A DNA stretch of 64,000 nucleotides from DATCBF01 sp964401995 (GTDB lineage: Bacteria; Actinomycetota; Thermoleophilia; Solirubrobacterales; 70-9), in the NCBI GenBank assembly GCA_964401995.1, contig CAYOAP010000014.1, forward strand, positions 26,569-90,568, read 5' to 3'. Positions 17,451 to 26,451 of the stretch are shown here, piece after piece. Positions within the stretch are counted from its first letter, which is position 1. Each line of letters opens with the position of its first letter. The notes beneath the pieces were generated by a model. That model worked only from the letters and a program-made list of their open reading frames with translations. It had not been told where the DNA came from and made no database searches. Both the position numbers and the translations under genes were made by a program.

Positions 17451-19097
17451 GTGAGCCACGACTACGACTGGATAGTGGTCGGGTCCGGGTTCGGCGGCTC
17501 GGTCTCGGCTCTGCGGCTGGCCGAGAAGGGCTACAAGGTCGCGGTCTTGGAGTGCGGCAGCCGCTTCCGCGACGAGGACTTCGCCGAGTCGACGCTGCGC
17601 CAGCCCAGGCGCTATTTCTGGGCGCCGAAACTGGGCATGCGCGGGGTGCTGCGGATGAGCTTCTTCAAGGACGTCCTGGTTGTCTCCGGCAGCGGCGTCG
17701 GCGGCGGCAGCCTTGGCTACGCCAACACCCTCTACCGCGCCAGGCCCGCCTTTTTCCAGGATTCGCAGTGGTCCGAGCTCGGCAACTGGGAGCTGGCGCT
17801 ATCCCCGCACTACGACACCGCCGAGCGGATGCTCGGGGTCACCGAGTACGAAGGGATGGGCCCTGCCGACAAGCTGCTGAAGGAATACGGCGAAGAGATC
17901 GGCGTCGGCGACACCTTCACCAACACCCGCGTCGGGGTCTTCTTCGACCAGCCCGGCAAGGAGGTCCCCGATCCCTACTTCGACGGCGAGGGGCCGGCTC
18001 GGACCGGCTGCATGCGCTGCGGCAGCTGCATGGTCGGCTGCCGGCACGGGGCGAAGAACACGCTGGTCAAGAACTACCTCTGGTTCGCCGAGAAGCTCGG
18101 GGTCAAGATCGAGGCCGAACGCCAGGTGACCGAGATCCGGCCGCTGGGGCCAGCGGACGGGTCGGGCGGCTACGCGGTGACGAGCGAGCGCTCCGGCTCT
18201 TGGCTGCGGAAGCGGCGGCGCACGGCGACGGCGAAGGGCGTGATCATCGCCGCCGGCGCCCTCGGCACCAACAATCTGCTCGCCAACTGCAAGCACAGCG
18301 GCGCCCTCCCCCGGCTCTCCAACCGGATCGGCGATGTGGTGCGGACCAACTCGGAGTCGATCCAGTCGGTCACCTCGACCAACGATGAGCGCGACTACAG
18401 CCGCTCGGTGGCGATCACCTCCAGCATCTACCCCGATCCCGACACCCACATCGAGGTCGTCACCTACGGCGAGGCCGGGGACGCGGTGAGCGGGACCTTC
18501 ACGGCAATGGCAGGCCCCGGCACCAAGGTGACGAGGCCGCTGAAGTGGATCGCGACGATGCTGCGCCACCCGTTGCAGACGGCGCGGATGCGGATCCCCT
18601 ACCGCTGGTCGCGCCGGACGGTGATCCTCCTGGTGATGCAGACCGTCGACGCGGCAATGCACCTACGTCCGAAGCGCAAGCTGCTGGGCAAGGGGGTGCG
18701 GCTGCAGACCGAACAGGACCCGGACCGGCCCAACCCGATCTACCTGCCGGCCGCGGCGCAGGCCGCTCGCTGGTTCGCGAAACGCACCGGGGGCATCGCC
18801 CAGAGCGCCCTGACCGAGTCGATCCAGAACATCCCGACCACCGCCCACATCCTCGGCGGCGCCGTCGTCGGCGCCGATCCTGAGAGCGGCGTGGTCGACG
18901 GCGGCAACCGCGTCTTCGGCTACGAGAACCTGCTGATCACCGACGGAGCGGCGATCCCCGCCAACCCCGGCGTCAACCCGAGCCTGACGATCACCGCCAA
19001 GGCCGAGCACGCGATGAGCCTGATCCCGCCCAAAGACGGGGCCGAGCCGCGCCACCTGCCCGAGGCGGCGCGGCCGGCGACTCCCGTCGCCCTCTAG
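17451..19097 (+). CDS. GMC-family FAD oxidoreductase with a 4Fe-4S-type cysteine motif
   Basis: 548 residues, GTG start. The FAD-binding Rossmann motif VVGSGFGGSVSALRLAE lies at residues 9-25. SGSGVGGGSLGYANTL is the second flavin-contact region, and the C-terminal GMC segment reads ITDGAAIPANPGVNPSLTIT. It is closest to cholesterol-oxidase/choline-dehydrogenase-like proteins. Near residue 185 it has CMRCGSCMVGC, a CX2CX2CX3C spacing like that of 4Fe-4S clusters, seen in one branch of the family. The substrate is unknown; a sterol, hopanoid or alcohol is possible. The rubredoxin gene just upstream is a plausible redox partner. Confidence 0.85.
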   Translation: MSHDYDWIVVGSGFGGSVSALRLAEKGYKVAVLECGSRFRDEDFAESTLRQPRRYFWAPKLGMRGVLRMSFFKDVLVVSGSGVGGGSLGYANTLYRARPAFFQDSQWSELGNWELALSPHYDTAERMLGVTEYEGMGPADKLLKEYGEEIGVGDTFTNTRVGVFFDQPGKEVPDPYFDGEGPARTGCMRCGSCMVGCRHGAKNTLVKNYLWFAEKLGVKIEAERQVTEIRPLGPADGSGGYAVTSERSGSWLRKRRRTATAKGVIIAAGALGTNNLLANCKHSGALPRLSNRIGDVVRTNSESIQSVTSTNDERDYSRSVAITSSIYPDPDTHIEVVTYGEAGDAVSGTFTAMAGPGTKVTRPLKWIATMLRHPLQTARMRIPYRWSRRTVILLVMQTVDAAMHLRPKRKLLGKGVRLQTEQDPDRPNPIYLPAAAQAARWFAKRTGGIAQSALTESIQNIPTTAHILGGAVVGADPESGVVDGGNRVFGYENLLITDGAAIPANPGVNPSLTITAKAEHAMSLIPPKDGAEPRHLPEAARPATPVAL

Positions 19098-19103
19098 CGC
19101 TGC

Positions 19104-19709
19104 TCAGCCGGCGTCGGCCAGGCGCTGCGCCACGTAATCCCAGTTGACGACGTTCCAGAAGGCGTCGAGGTATTCGGGGCGTTTGTTCTGGTACTTGAGG
19201 TAGTAAGCGTGCTCCCAGACGTCGCAGCCGAGCAGCGGCGTCTGGCCGCTGGAGATCGGCGAGTCCTGGTTCGGTGTTTTTGCGATCGCGAGGCCCGAGC
19301 CGTCGTGAACCAGCCACGCCCAGCCGGAGCCGAACTGGGTGATGCCTGCTTCTTTGAACTCGCCCTTGAAGGCGTCGAAGGAGCCGAACTTCTCGCTGAT
19401 ACCGGCCGCCAGGTCACCGCTCGGCTCACCGCCGCCGTCGGGGCTCATCATCTGCCAGAAGAGCGAGTGGTTGTAGTGGCCGCCGCCGTTGTTGCGGACC
19501 GGGCCCTGCTTGTCGCCAGGCAGGTCGGAGAGGTTGCGGAGCACGTCCTCGATCTCGCGGGCAGCCCACTCGGTCCCCTCCAGGGCAGCGTTGGCTTTGT
19601 CGACGTAGGCCTGGTGATGCTTGTCGTGATGGACGCGCATCGTCGCCTCGTCGATGTGCGGCTCGAGCGCGTCGTAGGCGTAGGGAAGATCGGGTACAGA
19701 GAAAGCCAT
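19104..19709 (-). CDS. sodA: Superoxide dismutase (Fe/Mn type)
   Basis: 201 residues; converts superoxide to peroxide and oxygen. The metal ligands are visible: the His of MRVHHDKHH, the second His in GGGHYNHSLFW, and DVWEHAYY, giving Asp and His. The Gly-rich stretch before HYNHSLFW and the QFGSGWAWL segment point to the manganese or cambialistic branch. There is no signal peptide, so it is cytosolic. It is convergent with the GMC oxidoreductase gene, six bases apart, and lies downstream of no obvious partner on its own strand. Confidence 0.95.
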   Translation of the reverse strand: MAFSVPDLPYAYDALEPHIDEATMRVHHDKHHQAYVDKANAALEGTEWAAREIEDVLRNLSDLPGDKQGPVRNNGGGHYNHSLFWQMMSPDGGGEPSGDLAAGISEKFGSFDAFKGEFKEAGITQFGSGWAWLVHDGSGLAIAKTPNQDSPISSGQTPLLGCDVWEHAYYLKYQNKRPEYLDAFWNVVNWDYVAQRLADAG

Positions 19710-19751
19710 CTGGAGTCTCCTGTTGGTCGGAAGTGGTTGTCCCCAGCCTAA

Positions 19752-20843
19752 CTACCCGAATGGGAACAGAGCACGCGGAACCGTGTCAGGGTCGCCGCCG
19801 GTCCAGGCGTTGAAGCTGTACCAGGAGGGCTTTGCTTCGCGCGATTCGGTCAGCAGGCCGGCCGAGTCGCAGAACTGGCAGGCGCCGCTCTGGTCGAGCC
19901 AGGAGAACCACCAGACGCCGCCGATCCGCCAGCGCAGGCGGTTGGCGGTGAGCAGAGAGAAGGCGCGGTCGAGTTCCTCGGCCTGGCCGTAGGGGCCCTT
20001 CTCCCAGCGCGACTCGTTGCTGGCGGAGCCCCAGCCCAGCTCGGTGATGTAGATCGGGGTGCTTGAATCGTGGTGAACGCGCATCACCCGCCGCAGGTTT
20101 TCGATCTCGGCCGTCATCGCCCCGGCGTCGGCGACATAGGGGTGCAGGGCCACCCCATCGAAGAAGGGCTTGACCCGCCGCGACCGGTACAGGCGCGAGA
20201 GGAAGTCGCCCGATTGAATGTTGGGCGGCGTCTGCAAGGGCCGGCCGAAGAGGCCGCCGATGATCACCTTGGAACCGGGGTCGGCCTGATGGAGCACCTG
20301 GCCGGAGAGCCGGATCAGCTTCGCGAAGCGGGCAGGATCGGGGTGATGGGCGAAGGTGATGATGTTCTCCTCGTTCCAGATCTCCCACTTGCGGATCGGC
20401 AGGTACGGGAGTTCCTCGTTTTCGTCCCAGAACGATCCCTGTGGCCCGTAGCGCTTGACCACATCGCGCAGGAAGGTCGACCAGCCCCAGCGCTGCCAGG
20501 CGGTTTCGACCGGCTCGGCGCTGATGTCCGAGGAGGCCCATTCGGGAGTGCCCCAGATGAAGGGGAAGGCCCGTATGTGGTGTTCAGCCGCGAGCCCGAC
20601 CAGGCGGTCGAACTCAGACCAGTCCGGCGCCTGCACCGACGGGTTCTCGGGCTGGATCCCGGTCCAGGACATCGGCAGGCGGACGCTCTCGATGTCGGCG
20701 CGCTCCATCAGCGCGAAGTCTTCGTCGTTCAGCGTGTTCTGGGGTGAGATCCCGATGAAGCCCGGCGGCACGTACGCCGCCGCCGTGGCAGGCGACAGCG
20801 CAAAGAGCGCCAGGGCGGCGAGAAATGGCAGGAGTCTCCTCAT
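19752..20843 (-). CDS. Secreted clan GH-A glycoside hydrolase-like protein
   Basis: 363 residues with a signal peptide (residues 1-24, cleavage near ATAAA-YVPPG). The TIM-barrel acid/base Glu lies in KWEIWNEEN near residue 153, and the nucleophile Glu lies in IYITELGWG near residue 265. The barrel ends with GGVWWFSWLD, which is typical of GH39/GH5-like enzymes and PslG-type polysaccharide hydrolases. It probably cleaves an exopolysaccharide or plant-derived glycan, but the family cannot be fixed by eye. It is followed after 42 bases by the divergent sodA upstream region. Confidence 0.75.
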   Translation of the reverse strand: MRRLLPFLAALALFALSPATAAAYVPPGFIGISPQNTLNDEDFALMERADIESVRLPMSWTGIQPENPSVQAPDWSEFDRLVGLAAEHHIRAFPFIWGTPEWASSDISAEPVETAWQRWGWSTFLRDVVKRYGPQGSFWDENEELPYLPIRKWEIWNEENIITFAHHPDPARFAKLIRLSGQVLHQADPGSKVIIGGLFGRPLQTPPNIQSGDFLSRLYRSRRVKPFFDGVALHPYVADAGAMTAEIENLRRVMRVHHDSSTPIYITELGWGSASNESRWEKGPYGQAEELDRAFSLLTANRLRWRIGGVWWFSWLDQSGACQFCDSAGLLTESREAKPSWYSFNAWTGGDPDTVPRALFPFG

Positions 20844-20909
20844 GCAGCCCTTACTTTGACCCCGTTGCGGCGCGAAAGTCGCGCCCCTGCGACGAAATGC
20901 CCGGCGGCC

Positions 20910-22451
20910 CTATTCGGGAAGGCTGTAAGCCACGATTTCGGGGGCCTGCCCTTCCGCCGTGGCGATGCCAGCGGGGGCGACCAGGGTTTTGCCGCTGATC
21001 GCGACGCCCGTGTTCGAGCCGGCGGGGAGCGAGGCTTCCCAGACTTCGATCCCGGACGAGGTGTCAAACCCGTGCAGGGTGCCGTCGAAGCTGGTCGCGA
21101 AGACGAGGTCGTTGGTCGCGGTCGGGGCGCCGAAGGCCGCGGAGCTGAATTTGTGGTGCCATTTGATCGCGCCGGTCTTGAGGTCGAGAGCGACCAGTTC
21201 GCCGGTCAGCGCCCCCGCTTCCTGGATTTCTTCCTGGGAGGAAATCGTCACCGAGTGGTTGACGACCGGCACGAACAGCATCGAGCCGTTCGTCGCCATC
21301 GGCGAGATCACCCCGCCGAGGTGGCCGGGGAAGACGGTCATCGGCGTCTTCAGCTTCGAGTATTCGCCGTTCATCGCGTAGATGTTGTCTTTGTCGTGGC
21401 CGTTGTGAGTGCCGACCGGCCGCTTCCAGACCGGCTTGCCGGTCTTGGCGTCGAGGGCGAGGACGATGCCCGACTTGCCCGCGGTGATCGCCAGCTGCTT
21501 GCCGCCGGAGCTGACCAGGATCGGCGGATTCTGAAGATCCCAGTCGTGGATGTCGTGGGGGGTCAGCTGGTAGTACCACTGCAGCTTGCCGGTCTTGGCG
21601 TCGAGTTTGACCATCGAATCGGTGTAGAGGTTTGGGCCGGGGCGGCTTGAGCCCCACGGTTCCTTTTCGGTGCCAGGGAAGGGCGCGGGGTTGCCGACGC
21701 CGAAGTACATGAATCCCTTGTTGTCGAAGGAGGGCGCGTACCAGAGGCCGCCCCCGGAGTTGACCTTGGGCTTGCCCCAGAGGTTGTTCGGCACGGTGTT
21801 GAAGTGCCACTTTTCCTTGCCGGTCTTGGCGTCCAGCGCGTAGAGGATGCCGACGCCGCCGCCTTCGTAGGTCTCACTTGTGTTGAGCGGCACGGTCGAG
21901 ACATAGACCAGGCCGTCGTGGGACCCGGGCGCCATGTCGATTCCCTCGTGTTCGTTTTTGGTCAGTTCGACCGACCAGAGCTCCTTGCCCGTCTTCTGGT
22001 CAAGCGCGAAAGCCTGAGAGGAGGTCGCGCCAAAGACTTTGCCTTCGGCCACGGTGACGCCGTTAGGACCCTCGTCCGGCGCTTCATATTTTTTGGTCCA
22101 GAGGACTTCGCCGCTTTCGAGGCTGATCGCCTGCACGTTGGACTCCAGGTCCTGCGAGTAGATGACCCCGTTGACGATCACCGGCGAGGCGGCGTAGGCC
22201 CCGAACGAGCTTTTCGCGGTCAGCGGCATCGACCAGGCAACTTCAAGGTTTGAGACCGAGCTGGTGTCGATCGCGCTCTTGGCGTGGCGAGTGTTGGAGG
22301 TGTCGACGCCCGGGTAGGCCGAGCCGTTCAAGGTCAGGTCTTCGGAGGATGAGGACCCGCCGGCCAAGACCACGACGCCGACGACGATCAATAGGACTAG
22401 GACCCCCGCCCCCGCCCAGGCAGCCTTCGGCACCTTCTTCAAGCTATCCAT
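20910..22451 (-). CDS. Membrane-anchored PQQ-type beta-propeller protein
   Basis: 513 residues with one N-terminal membrane anchor (AWAGAGVLVLLIVVGVVVLAG, residues 11-31). The rest is repeated propeller blades with the tryptophan-docking pattern: ALDAKTGKEKW, KLDAKTGKLQW, ALDLKTGAIKW. YYQLTPHDIHDWD resembles the region after the active site of PQQ-dependent alcohol dehydrogenases. The disulfide and Asn/Asp cofactor set of those enzymes is not clear here, so it may be a quinoprotein dehydrogenase or a structural propeller. It lies 55 bases downstream of the biosynthetic operon and might be co-transcribed with it. Confidence 0.7.
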   Translation of the reverse strand: MDSLKKVPKAAWAGAGVLVLLIVVGVVVLAGGSSSSEDLTLNGSAYPGVDTSNTRHAKSAIDTSSVSNLEVAWSMPLTAKSSFGAYAASPVIVNGVIYSQDLESNVQAISLESGEVLWTKKYEAPDEGPNGVTVAEGKVFGATSSQAFALDQKTGKELWSVELTKNEHEGIDMAPGSHDGLVYVSTVPLNTSETYEGGGVGILYALDAKTGKEKWHFNTVPNNLWGKPKVNSGGGLWYAPSFDNKGFMYFGVGNPAPFPGTEKEPWGSSRPGPNLYTDSMVKLDAKTGKLQWYYQLTPHDIHDWDLQNPPILVSSGGKQLAITAGKSGIVLALDAKTGKPVWKRPVGTHNGHDKDNIYAMNGEYSKLKTPMTVFPGHLGGVISPMATNGSMLFVPVVNHSVTISSQEEIQEAGALTGELVALDLKTGAIKWHHKFSSAAFGAPTATNDLVFATSFDGTLHGFDTSSGIEVWEASLPAGSNTGVAISGKTLVAPAGIATAEGQAPEIVAYSLPE

Positions 22452-22506
22452 CAGCCGCGACCCTAAGTGAGCAATATAGAAAAGTCAACTAAACATCCCC
22501 CGTTTA

Positions 22507-23853
22507 TCAATCGTTGATTGCAACCGTCGCCGACGCCACCTGAGACTGCTCCGAAAGCTGCTCGTCATCGAGCAGAAATGGCATCAGCACACGGTTTGAA
22601 AGCAAGCCGAGGCTGCCGAGGTTGGCGAAGCCAGGGCCCTGCCGCAGGCCCGCCAAGCCCGGGATGTAGAGCCGCGGATCCATCCCTTCCAGCTCAAGCG
22701 TGCGGCCGATCGGGATTTCGACCGGCGGCGGCCCCTCCCATAGCGGGCCCGCCTGCCGTTCCACCTCCGCCCTCGCCTCGGGCGGGAATAGGCCCCGCAA
22801 CTGGGCAAGGAGATCGAAGCCGGTGCAGTTGACGCAGTAGTCGAAGCGGCTGCGGATCACACCCTCGGCAGGGGAGTCATATTCGACGCTGACGCCATCC
22901 ACGTCAGCGGGAGCGCCGACGTGGATGACGCGGCCGGTGACCCACTCGCAGCCGCGGTCGCCGGCGATCGTGCCCAGCGTCTGCGGGTCGAAAACGCCGC
23001 GGTCGCAGTGCTTGACGAAGTCGCGCCGCGTCTGCAGGTCGAGCGCGCTCCAGGCGACGCCGTCGGGATTGGAGAAGATCCGGTTCTCCAAGAAGCTCTC
23101 GCCCCGGCTCAACGGCAGGGTCGGGGTGAAGACGGTGATCCGCGCCTCGGGCCGGAAGTCGCGCAGGAAGACAAGGCAGCTGAGCGCGCTCTCGCCGCCG
23201 CCAACGATCGCGACCTCGCTCTCGTGCGCGGACGGGATATGGGCGAACTCGCCGCGCTTGCTGTCGCAGTGGAAGAGCCGTTCGGCGACCTCGGGGTCGT
23301 GGGAGAAGTCGCGGTGGATCCCCGGGCCGGTGAGGACGAGTGCGCCGGCGCTGTGCCGGCTCGCCGCCTCGGTCTCGGTGACCTCGACCTGCCAGCGATC
23401 AGGTGTCGGCAGCGAGACCTCGGTGACCCGGCCGCGGATCAGCCTCACCCCCTCGGTCGCGTGCGACAGCACCCAGGCGAGGTAGCGGCCGTAGTCGCGG
23501 TGCTGGACCGCGGGCGAGTCGGCGTTGACCCAGCGCGCGTACTCGCCCCTGCCCATCATGTAGCGCTGCCAGGTGAAGGGCAGCATCCCGGCGTCGATCG
23601 CCTCCCCCGCCTCGCCGAAGAGCTTGGCGCTTTCGTAGGGGAAGCCGACGTCCTTGATCGGCGGGATCGCCAGCGGCTCCTCGCCCGAGGTCATCCCGTT
23701 GCGGCCCGACCAGGAGGCGGCCCATTCGGTCTTCTCGACGATCGTCAGCGCGATCGGGCCGAGGCCGAGGCTGTTGATCACGTGGATCTTGGCTGCCAGA
23801 GCCGCGGCCTTGGCGCCGCCGCCGACGACGAGCAGATCGGTCTCCTCGATCAC
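22507..23853 (-). CDS. MbtG-like FAD/NADPH amine N-hydroxylase
   Basis: 448 residues, GTG start overlapping the P450 stop by four bases. It belongs to the SidA/IucD/PvdA N-monooxygenases and most resembles MbtG, the lysine N6-hydroxylase of mycobactin synthesis. Shared features: VVGGGAKAAALAAK (FAD), KDVGFPYES, VAIVGGGESALSCLVFL (NADPH), and the C-terminal GLRQGPGFANLGSLGLLSNR. These enzymes hydroxylate the terminal amine of lysine, ornithine or a diamine, usually for siderophores or N-N/N-O bond formation. No NRPS or siderophore gene is nearby, so the substrate is probably specific to this cluster. Confidence 0.82.
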   Translation of the reverse strand: MIEETDLLVVGGGAKAAALAAKIHVINSLGLGPIALTIVEKTEWAASWSGRNGMTSGEEPLAIPPIKDVGFPYESAKLFGEAGEAIDAGMLPFTWQRYMMGRGEYARWVNADSPAVQHRDYGRYLAWVLSHATEGVRLIRGRVTEVSLPTPDRWQVEVTETEAASRHSAGALVLTGPGIHRDFSHDPEVAERLFHCDSKRGEFAHIPSAHESEVAIVGGGESALSCLVFLRDFRPEARITVFTPTLPLSRGESFLENRIFSNPDGVAWSALDLQTRRDFVKHCDRGVFDPQTLGTIAGDRGCEWVTGRVIHVGAPADVDGVSVEYDSPAEGVIRSRFDYCVNCTGFDLLAQLRGLFPPEARAEVERQAGPLWEGPPPVEIPIGRTLELEGMDPRLYIPGLAGLRQGPGFANLGSLGLLSNRVLMPFLLDDEQLSEQSQVASATVAIND

Positions 23854-25193
23854 GCCAAGACCGCCGTCTTCGCAGCCTCGGGCTGGCGCGGCTCGGCGAT
23901 GACGAGGCCGCTGCGGTCGGGGCTGAAGGAGATCGCGCTTTTGCGCATCCCCTCCGAGCGCGAGTCGACGGCCTGCAGCTCGACCTCGGTCAGGACCGTG
24001 CGCAGCACGCGCTTCATCTCCAGTTCGGCGTAGCTCGCCGCCAGGCAGCGGCGGACGCCGCCGCCGAAAGGGATCCAGGTGTAGGTGCCCGGCGCCTGCT
24101 CGAGGAAGCGCTCGGGGACGAAGCTGCGGGCGTCGGGGTAGATCTCCTCGCTGCGGTGGATCAGGTGGATGCAGGGCGCGACCGTCGTCCCCGCGGGCAG
24201 GTCGTAGCCGCCGAGGCTCATCGGCTGGCGCAGGCGGCGCACGACCACCGGCACCGGGGGCACCACCCGCAGCGTCTCCTTCACCACCGCGTCCATATAG
24301 GCGCCATCGCCACCGCCGAGCACCTCCTCGCGCAGGCGCTCCAGCTTCTCCGGGTGGCGCAGCAGCCGCTCGAAGACCCAGGCCAGCGAGGTCGAGGTCG
24401 GGCCGTCGGTGAGCAGGGTCAGCAGTTCGTCGCGCAGGTCCTGCTCGCTCATCAGCGAGCCGTCCTCGTAGCGGGCCTGGACCAGCATCGAGACGATGTC
24501 CTGGCGGCCCTGCTCGCCTTCGTCGCGGCGGCGGCGGACCTCGTCCAGCACCGCCTGCTCGACCGGCGCCATCGCCTCGCGGTAGCCGCGGCTGCGGACG
24601 ATCCAGCGCGGGCCGAAGATCGAGAGCTGGGTCAGCCGCCGCGGGCTGTTCATCGCCTCGGTCAACCTGTGCAGCCGCTCCCGCAGGGGATCGAGGCGAC
24701 CGTCCTCGTCGGGGCCGAAGACGGCTCGCATCACCACTTCCTGCGTGATCCGCTGCATCCGCGGCCACATCTCGAACGGCTCGCCGACCGGCCAGCGGCC
24801 GATTTCACGGCGGGCGATCTCGGCCATCATCTCGCCGTCGCGGTCGATGCTCTTGCCATGGAAGGAGGGCAGCATCAGCTTGCGCCGGGTCATGTGGTCG
24901 GGCTCCTCCAGCAGCATCACCGAGCGCGAGCCGAGGACCGGCCCCAGCAGCGGATTGGCGAGGTCGACGCCGAGCGAGGCGGCGTTGGCGGTGAAGACCT
25001 TTTTGACGTCGGCGGGGTCACAGAGGAAGACCCAGTCGCCCCAGTGCAGGATGCGCAGGGTGAAGCTGTCGCCGTAGCGTTTCTGGCAGCGCTCCATAAA
25101 GGGCAGCGGCCGCCGCGACCAGCCGATCGCCTGCAGGGCGCGCGGCATCCGCGGGCCGGGCGGCAGGCCCTTTCGCCCAGCCACCGGGCTCAT
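23850..25193 (-). CDS. Cytochrome P450
   Basis: 447 residues. The heme-thiolate motif is FGGGVRRCLAASYAE near residue 385. KETLRVVPP holds the ExxR pair near residue 285. The I-helix reads LLTDGPTSTSLAW, where the usual (A/G)GxxT is DGPTST. It begins with a proline-rich LPPGPRMPRALQ segment like many class-II-style bacterial P450s, and has no membrane anchor. It overlaps the mutase gene upstream and the N-hydroxylase gene downstream by four bases each. It could hydroxylate or couple an aminoaryl intermediate, but this rests on gene order alone. Confidence 0.9.
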   Translation of the reverse strand: MSPVAGRKGLPPGPRMPRALQAIGWSRRPLPFMERCQKRYGDSFTLRILHWGDWVFLCDPADVKKVFTANAASLGVDLANPLLGPVLGSRSVMLLEEPDHMTRRKLMLPSFHGKSIDRDGEMMAEIARREIGRWPVGEPFEMWPRMQRITQEVVMRAVFGPDEDGRLDPLRERLHRLTEAMNSPRRLTQLSIFGPRWIVRSRGYREAMAPVEQAVLDEVRRRRDEGEQGRQDIVSMLVQARYEDGSLMSEQDLRDELLTLLTDGPTSTSLAWVFERLLRHPEKLERLREEVLGGGDGAYMDAVVKETLRVVPPVPVVVRRLRQPMSLGGYDLPAGTTVAPCIHLIHRSEEIYPDARSFVPERFLEQAPGTYTWIPFGGGVRRCLAASYAELEMKRVLRTVLTEVELQAVDSRSEGMRKSAISFSPDRSGLVIAEPRQPEAAKTAVLA

Positions 25194-25495
25194 CCTTTGC
25201 CCCCGTCCGTGCCGGCCGCCAGCGCATCCATCAGCTCGTCCTCGGCCTTGCAGGTGGCAGCGATCAGGAGATCGAAGAGGTCGGCGCTGAACTCAGCAGG
25301 GAGGTCGACCTCAGCCCCGCGGGCGAGGTAGCGCGCCCGCACCTCGGCAACACGGTCGGGCTGCATCATCGGGATCCCCTCGGCGCTCTTATGGAGAGCG
25401 ATCTCGCGGCAGATGTCGAAGCGCTCGCCGAGCAGGCGGGCGATCTCGTCGTCGAGCTGGTCGAGGCGGCGGCGGTATGGCTCGAGGCCGCTCAT
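25190..25495 (-). CDS. AroQ-family mutase, probably 4-amino-4-deoxychorismate mutase (PapB-like)
   Basis: 101 residues, one AroQ helical unit. Alignment by eye to E. coli chorismate mutase keeps Arg11 (YRRRLD), Arg28 (GER) and Lys39 (LHK). Asp48 becomes Gln and Glu52 becomes Val in PMMQPDRVAE. Glu52 contacts the C4 hydroxyl of chorismate, so its loss fits a 4-amino substrate. The MMQP segment also recalls the PapB/CmlD proteins of pristinamycin and chloramphenicol synthesis. With the PabA-PabB fusion two genes upstream, the expected product is 4-amino-4-deoxyprephenate. A pyruvate lyase (PchB-like) role is the main alternative. Confidence 0.75.
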   Translation of the reverse strand: MSGLEPYRRRLDQLDDEIARLLGERFDICREIALHKSAEGIPMMQPDRVAEVRARYLARGAEVDLPAEFSADLFDLLIAATCKAEDELMDALAAGTDGGKG

Positions 25496-26451
25496 ACCGG
25501 CGCCCCGTCGAGCAGCCCGATCGCGAAGGCATGGCTGCAGTCGGCCAGGGCGGACAGCGAGTAGCCGCCCTCCTGAATCACACAGATCGGCAGGCCCGAG
25601 GCCGCCAGCAGGCCGCCGATCGCGGTGAAGATCGGCGGTGAGAAGGACCAGGTCCCGTGCGGATCGCCAGCGACTGTGTCGTAGCCGAGCGAGACGACGA
25701 GGGCGGCAGCGGATTCGGTCAGCTCCTCAACCGACGCTGCGACCGCTTCGAGGTAGGCCGCCGGGTCGGGCGCGCCGGTGAACTCGAAGACCCGCTCCCT
25801 CTCCATCTGCGGCAGGACGGTGCCGGCCGGGACGTTGGTGACGGGAGAAGCGTGCAGGGAGTGCAGGCTGGCGTCGGCGATGCGCTCGACCACAGCCGAG
25901 GTGCCGTTCGGATAGTGCAGGTCGAGGTCGAGGATCCCGACCGGCTTCATCCCCGCCTCGGACAGGGTCTGCACGGCGGCGGCGGCGTTGTTGAGATAGC
26001 AGTAGCCGGCAAACCAGGCGGGCCCGGCGTGATGCCCTGGGGGGCGACAGACCGCATAGGTGAAGCGGGCGCCACGGGCGAGCCGCTCGGCCGCGGTGAT
26101 CGCCGTGCGCACACCCTCGAAGGCGGCGGCAACCAGCTCGGCGCAGACGGGGATGTCGGGCTCGAGGCCCGGCGGCGAAAAGCCGGAGAGCACGACGTGC
26201 TCCCGCGAGCCGACCCCCCGCAGCGCGTCGAGGTAGCTCTGCTCGTGCAGCGTGCTCAGGGTCCGCTCGACATCCTCCTGCGGAGCATCGGCGGCCTGCG
26301 CGCGCACGCCGCCATGGCGGAGCAGGCCGCTCTGCAGCTCGGCCAGGCGCAGATTGCTGTCCTGGCCCTGGATCCTGCGGCCGCCTTCCAGCACCCAGGG
26401 AGCGGCATCGTCGCTGCCCTGGCGCTGCTCGATCATCAGCAGCTCGCTCAC
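25492..26451 (-). CDS. HDAC/acetylpolyamine amidohydrolase-family deacetylase
   Basis: 319 residues, GTG start. A zinc-dependent arginase-fold deacetylase. CRPPGHHAG supplies the paired catalytic histidines near residue 143. LDLDLHYPNGT gives the Asp and His zinc ligands, SLGYDTVAGDPHG gives the third, and EGGYSL has the transition-state Tyr. The second His of the common HHGNG motif is Tyr here. These enzymes remove acetyl groups from amines on lysine side chains, polyamines or small molecules. Lying directly after a GNAT acetyltransferase with a 4-base overlap, it may take off a temporary acetyl group late in the pathway. Confidence 0.85.
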   Translation of the reverse strand: MSELLMIEQRQGSDDAAPWVLEGGRRIQGQDSNLRLAELQSGLLRHGGVRAQAADAPQEDVERTLSTLHEQSYLDALRGVGSREHVVLSGFSPPGLEPDIPVCAELVAAAFEGVRTAITAAERLARGARFTYAVCRPPGHHAGPAWFAGYCYLNNAAAAVQTLSEAGMKPVGILDLDLHYPNGTSAVVERIADASLHSLHASPVTNVPAGTVLPQMERERVFEFTGAPDPAAYLEAVAASVEELTESAAALVVSLGYDTVAGDPHGTWSFSPPIFTAIGGLLAASGLPICVIQEGGYSLSALADCSHAFAIGLLDGAPV

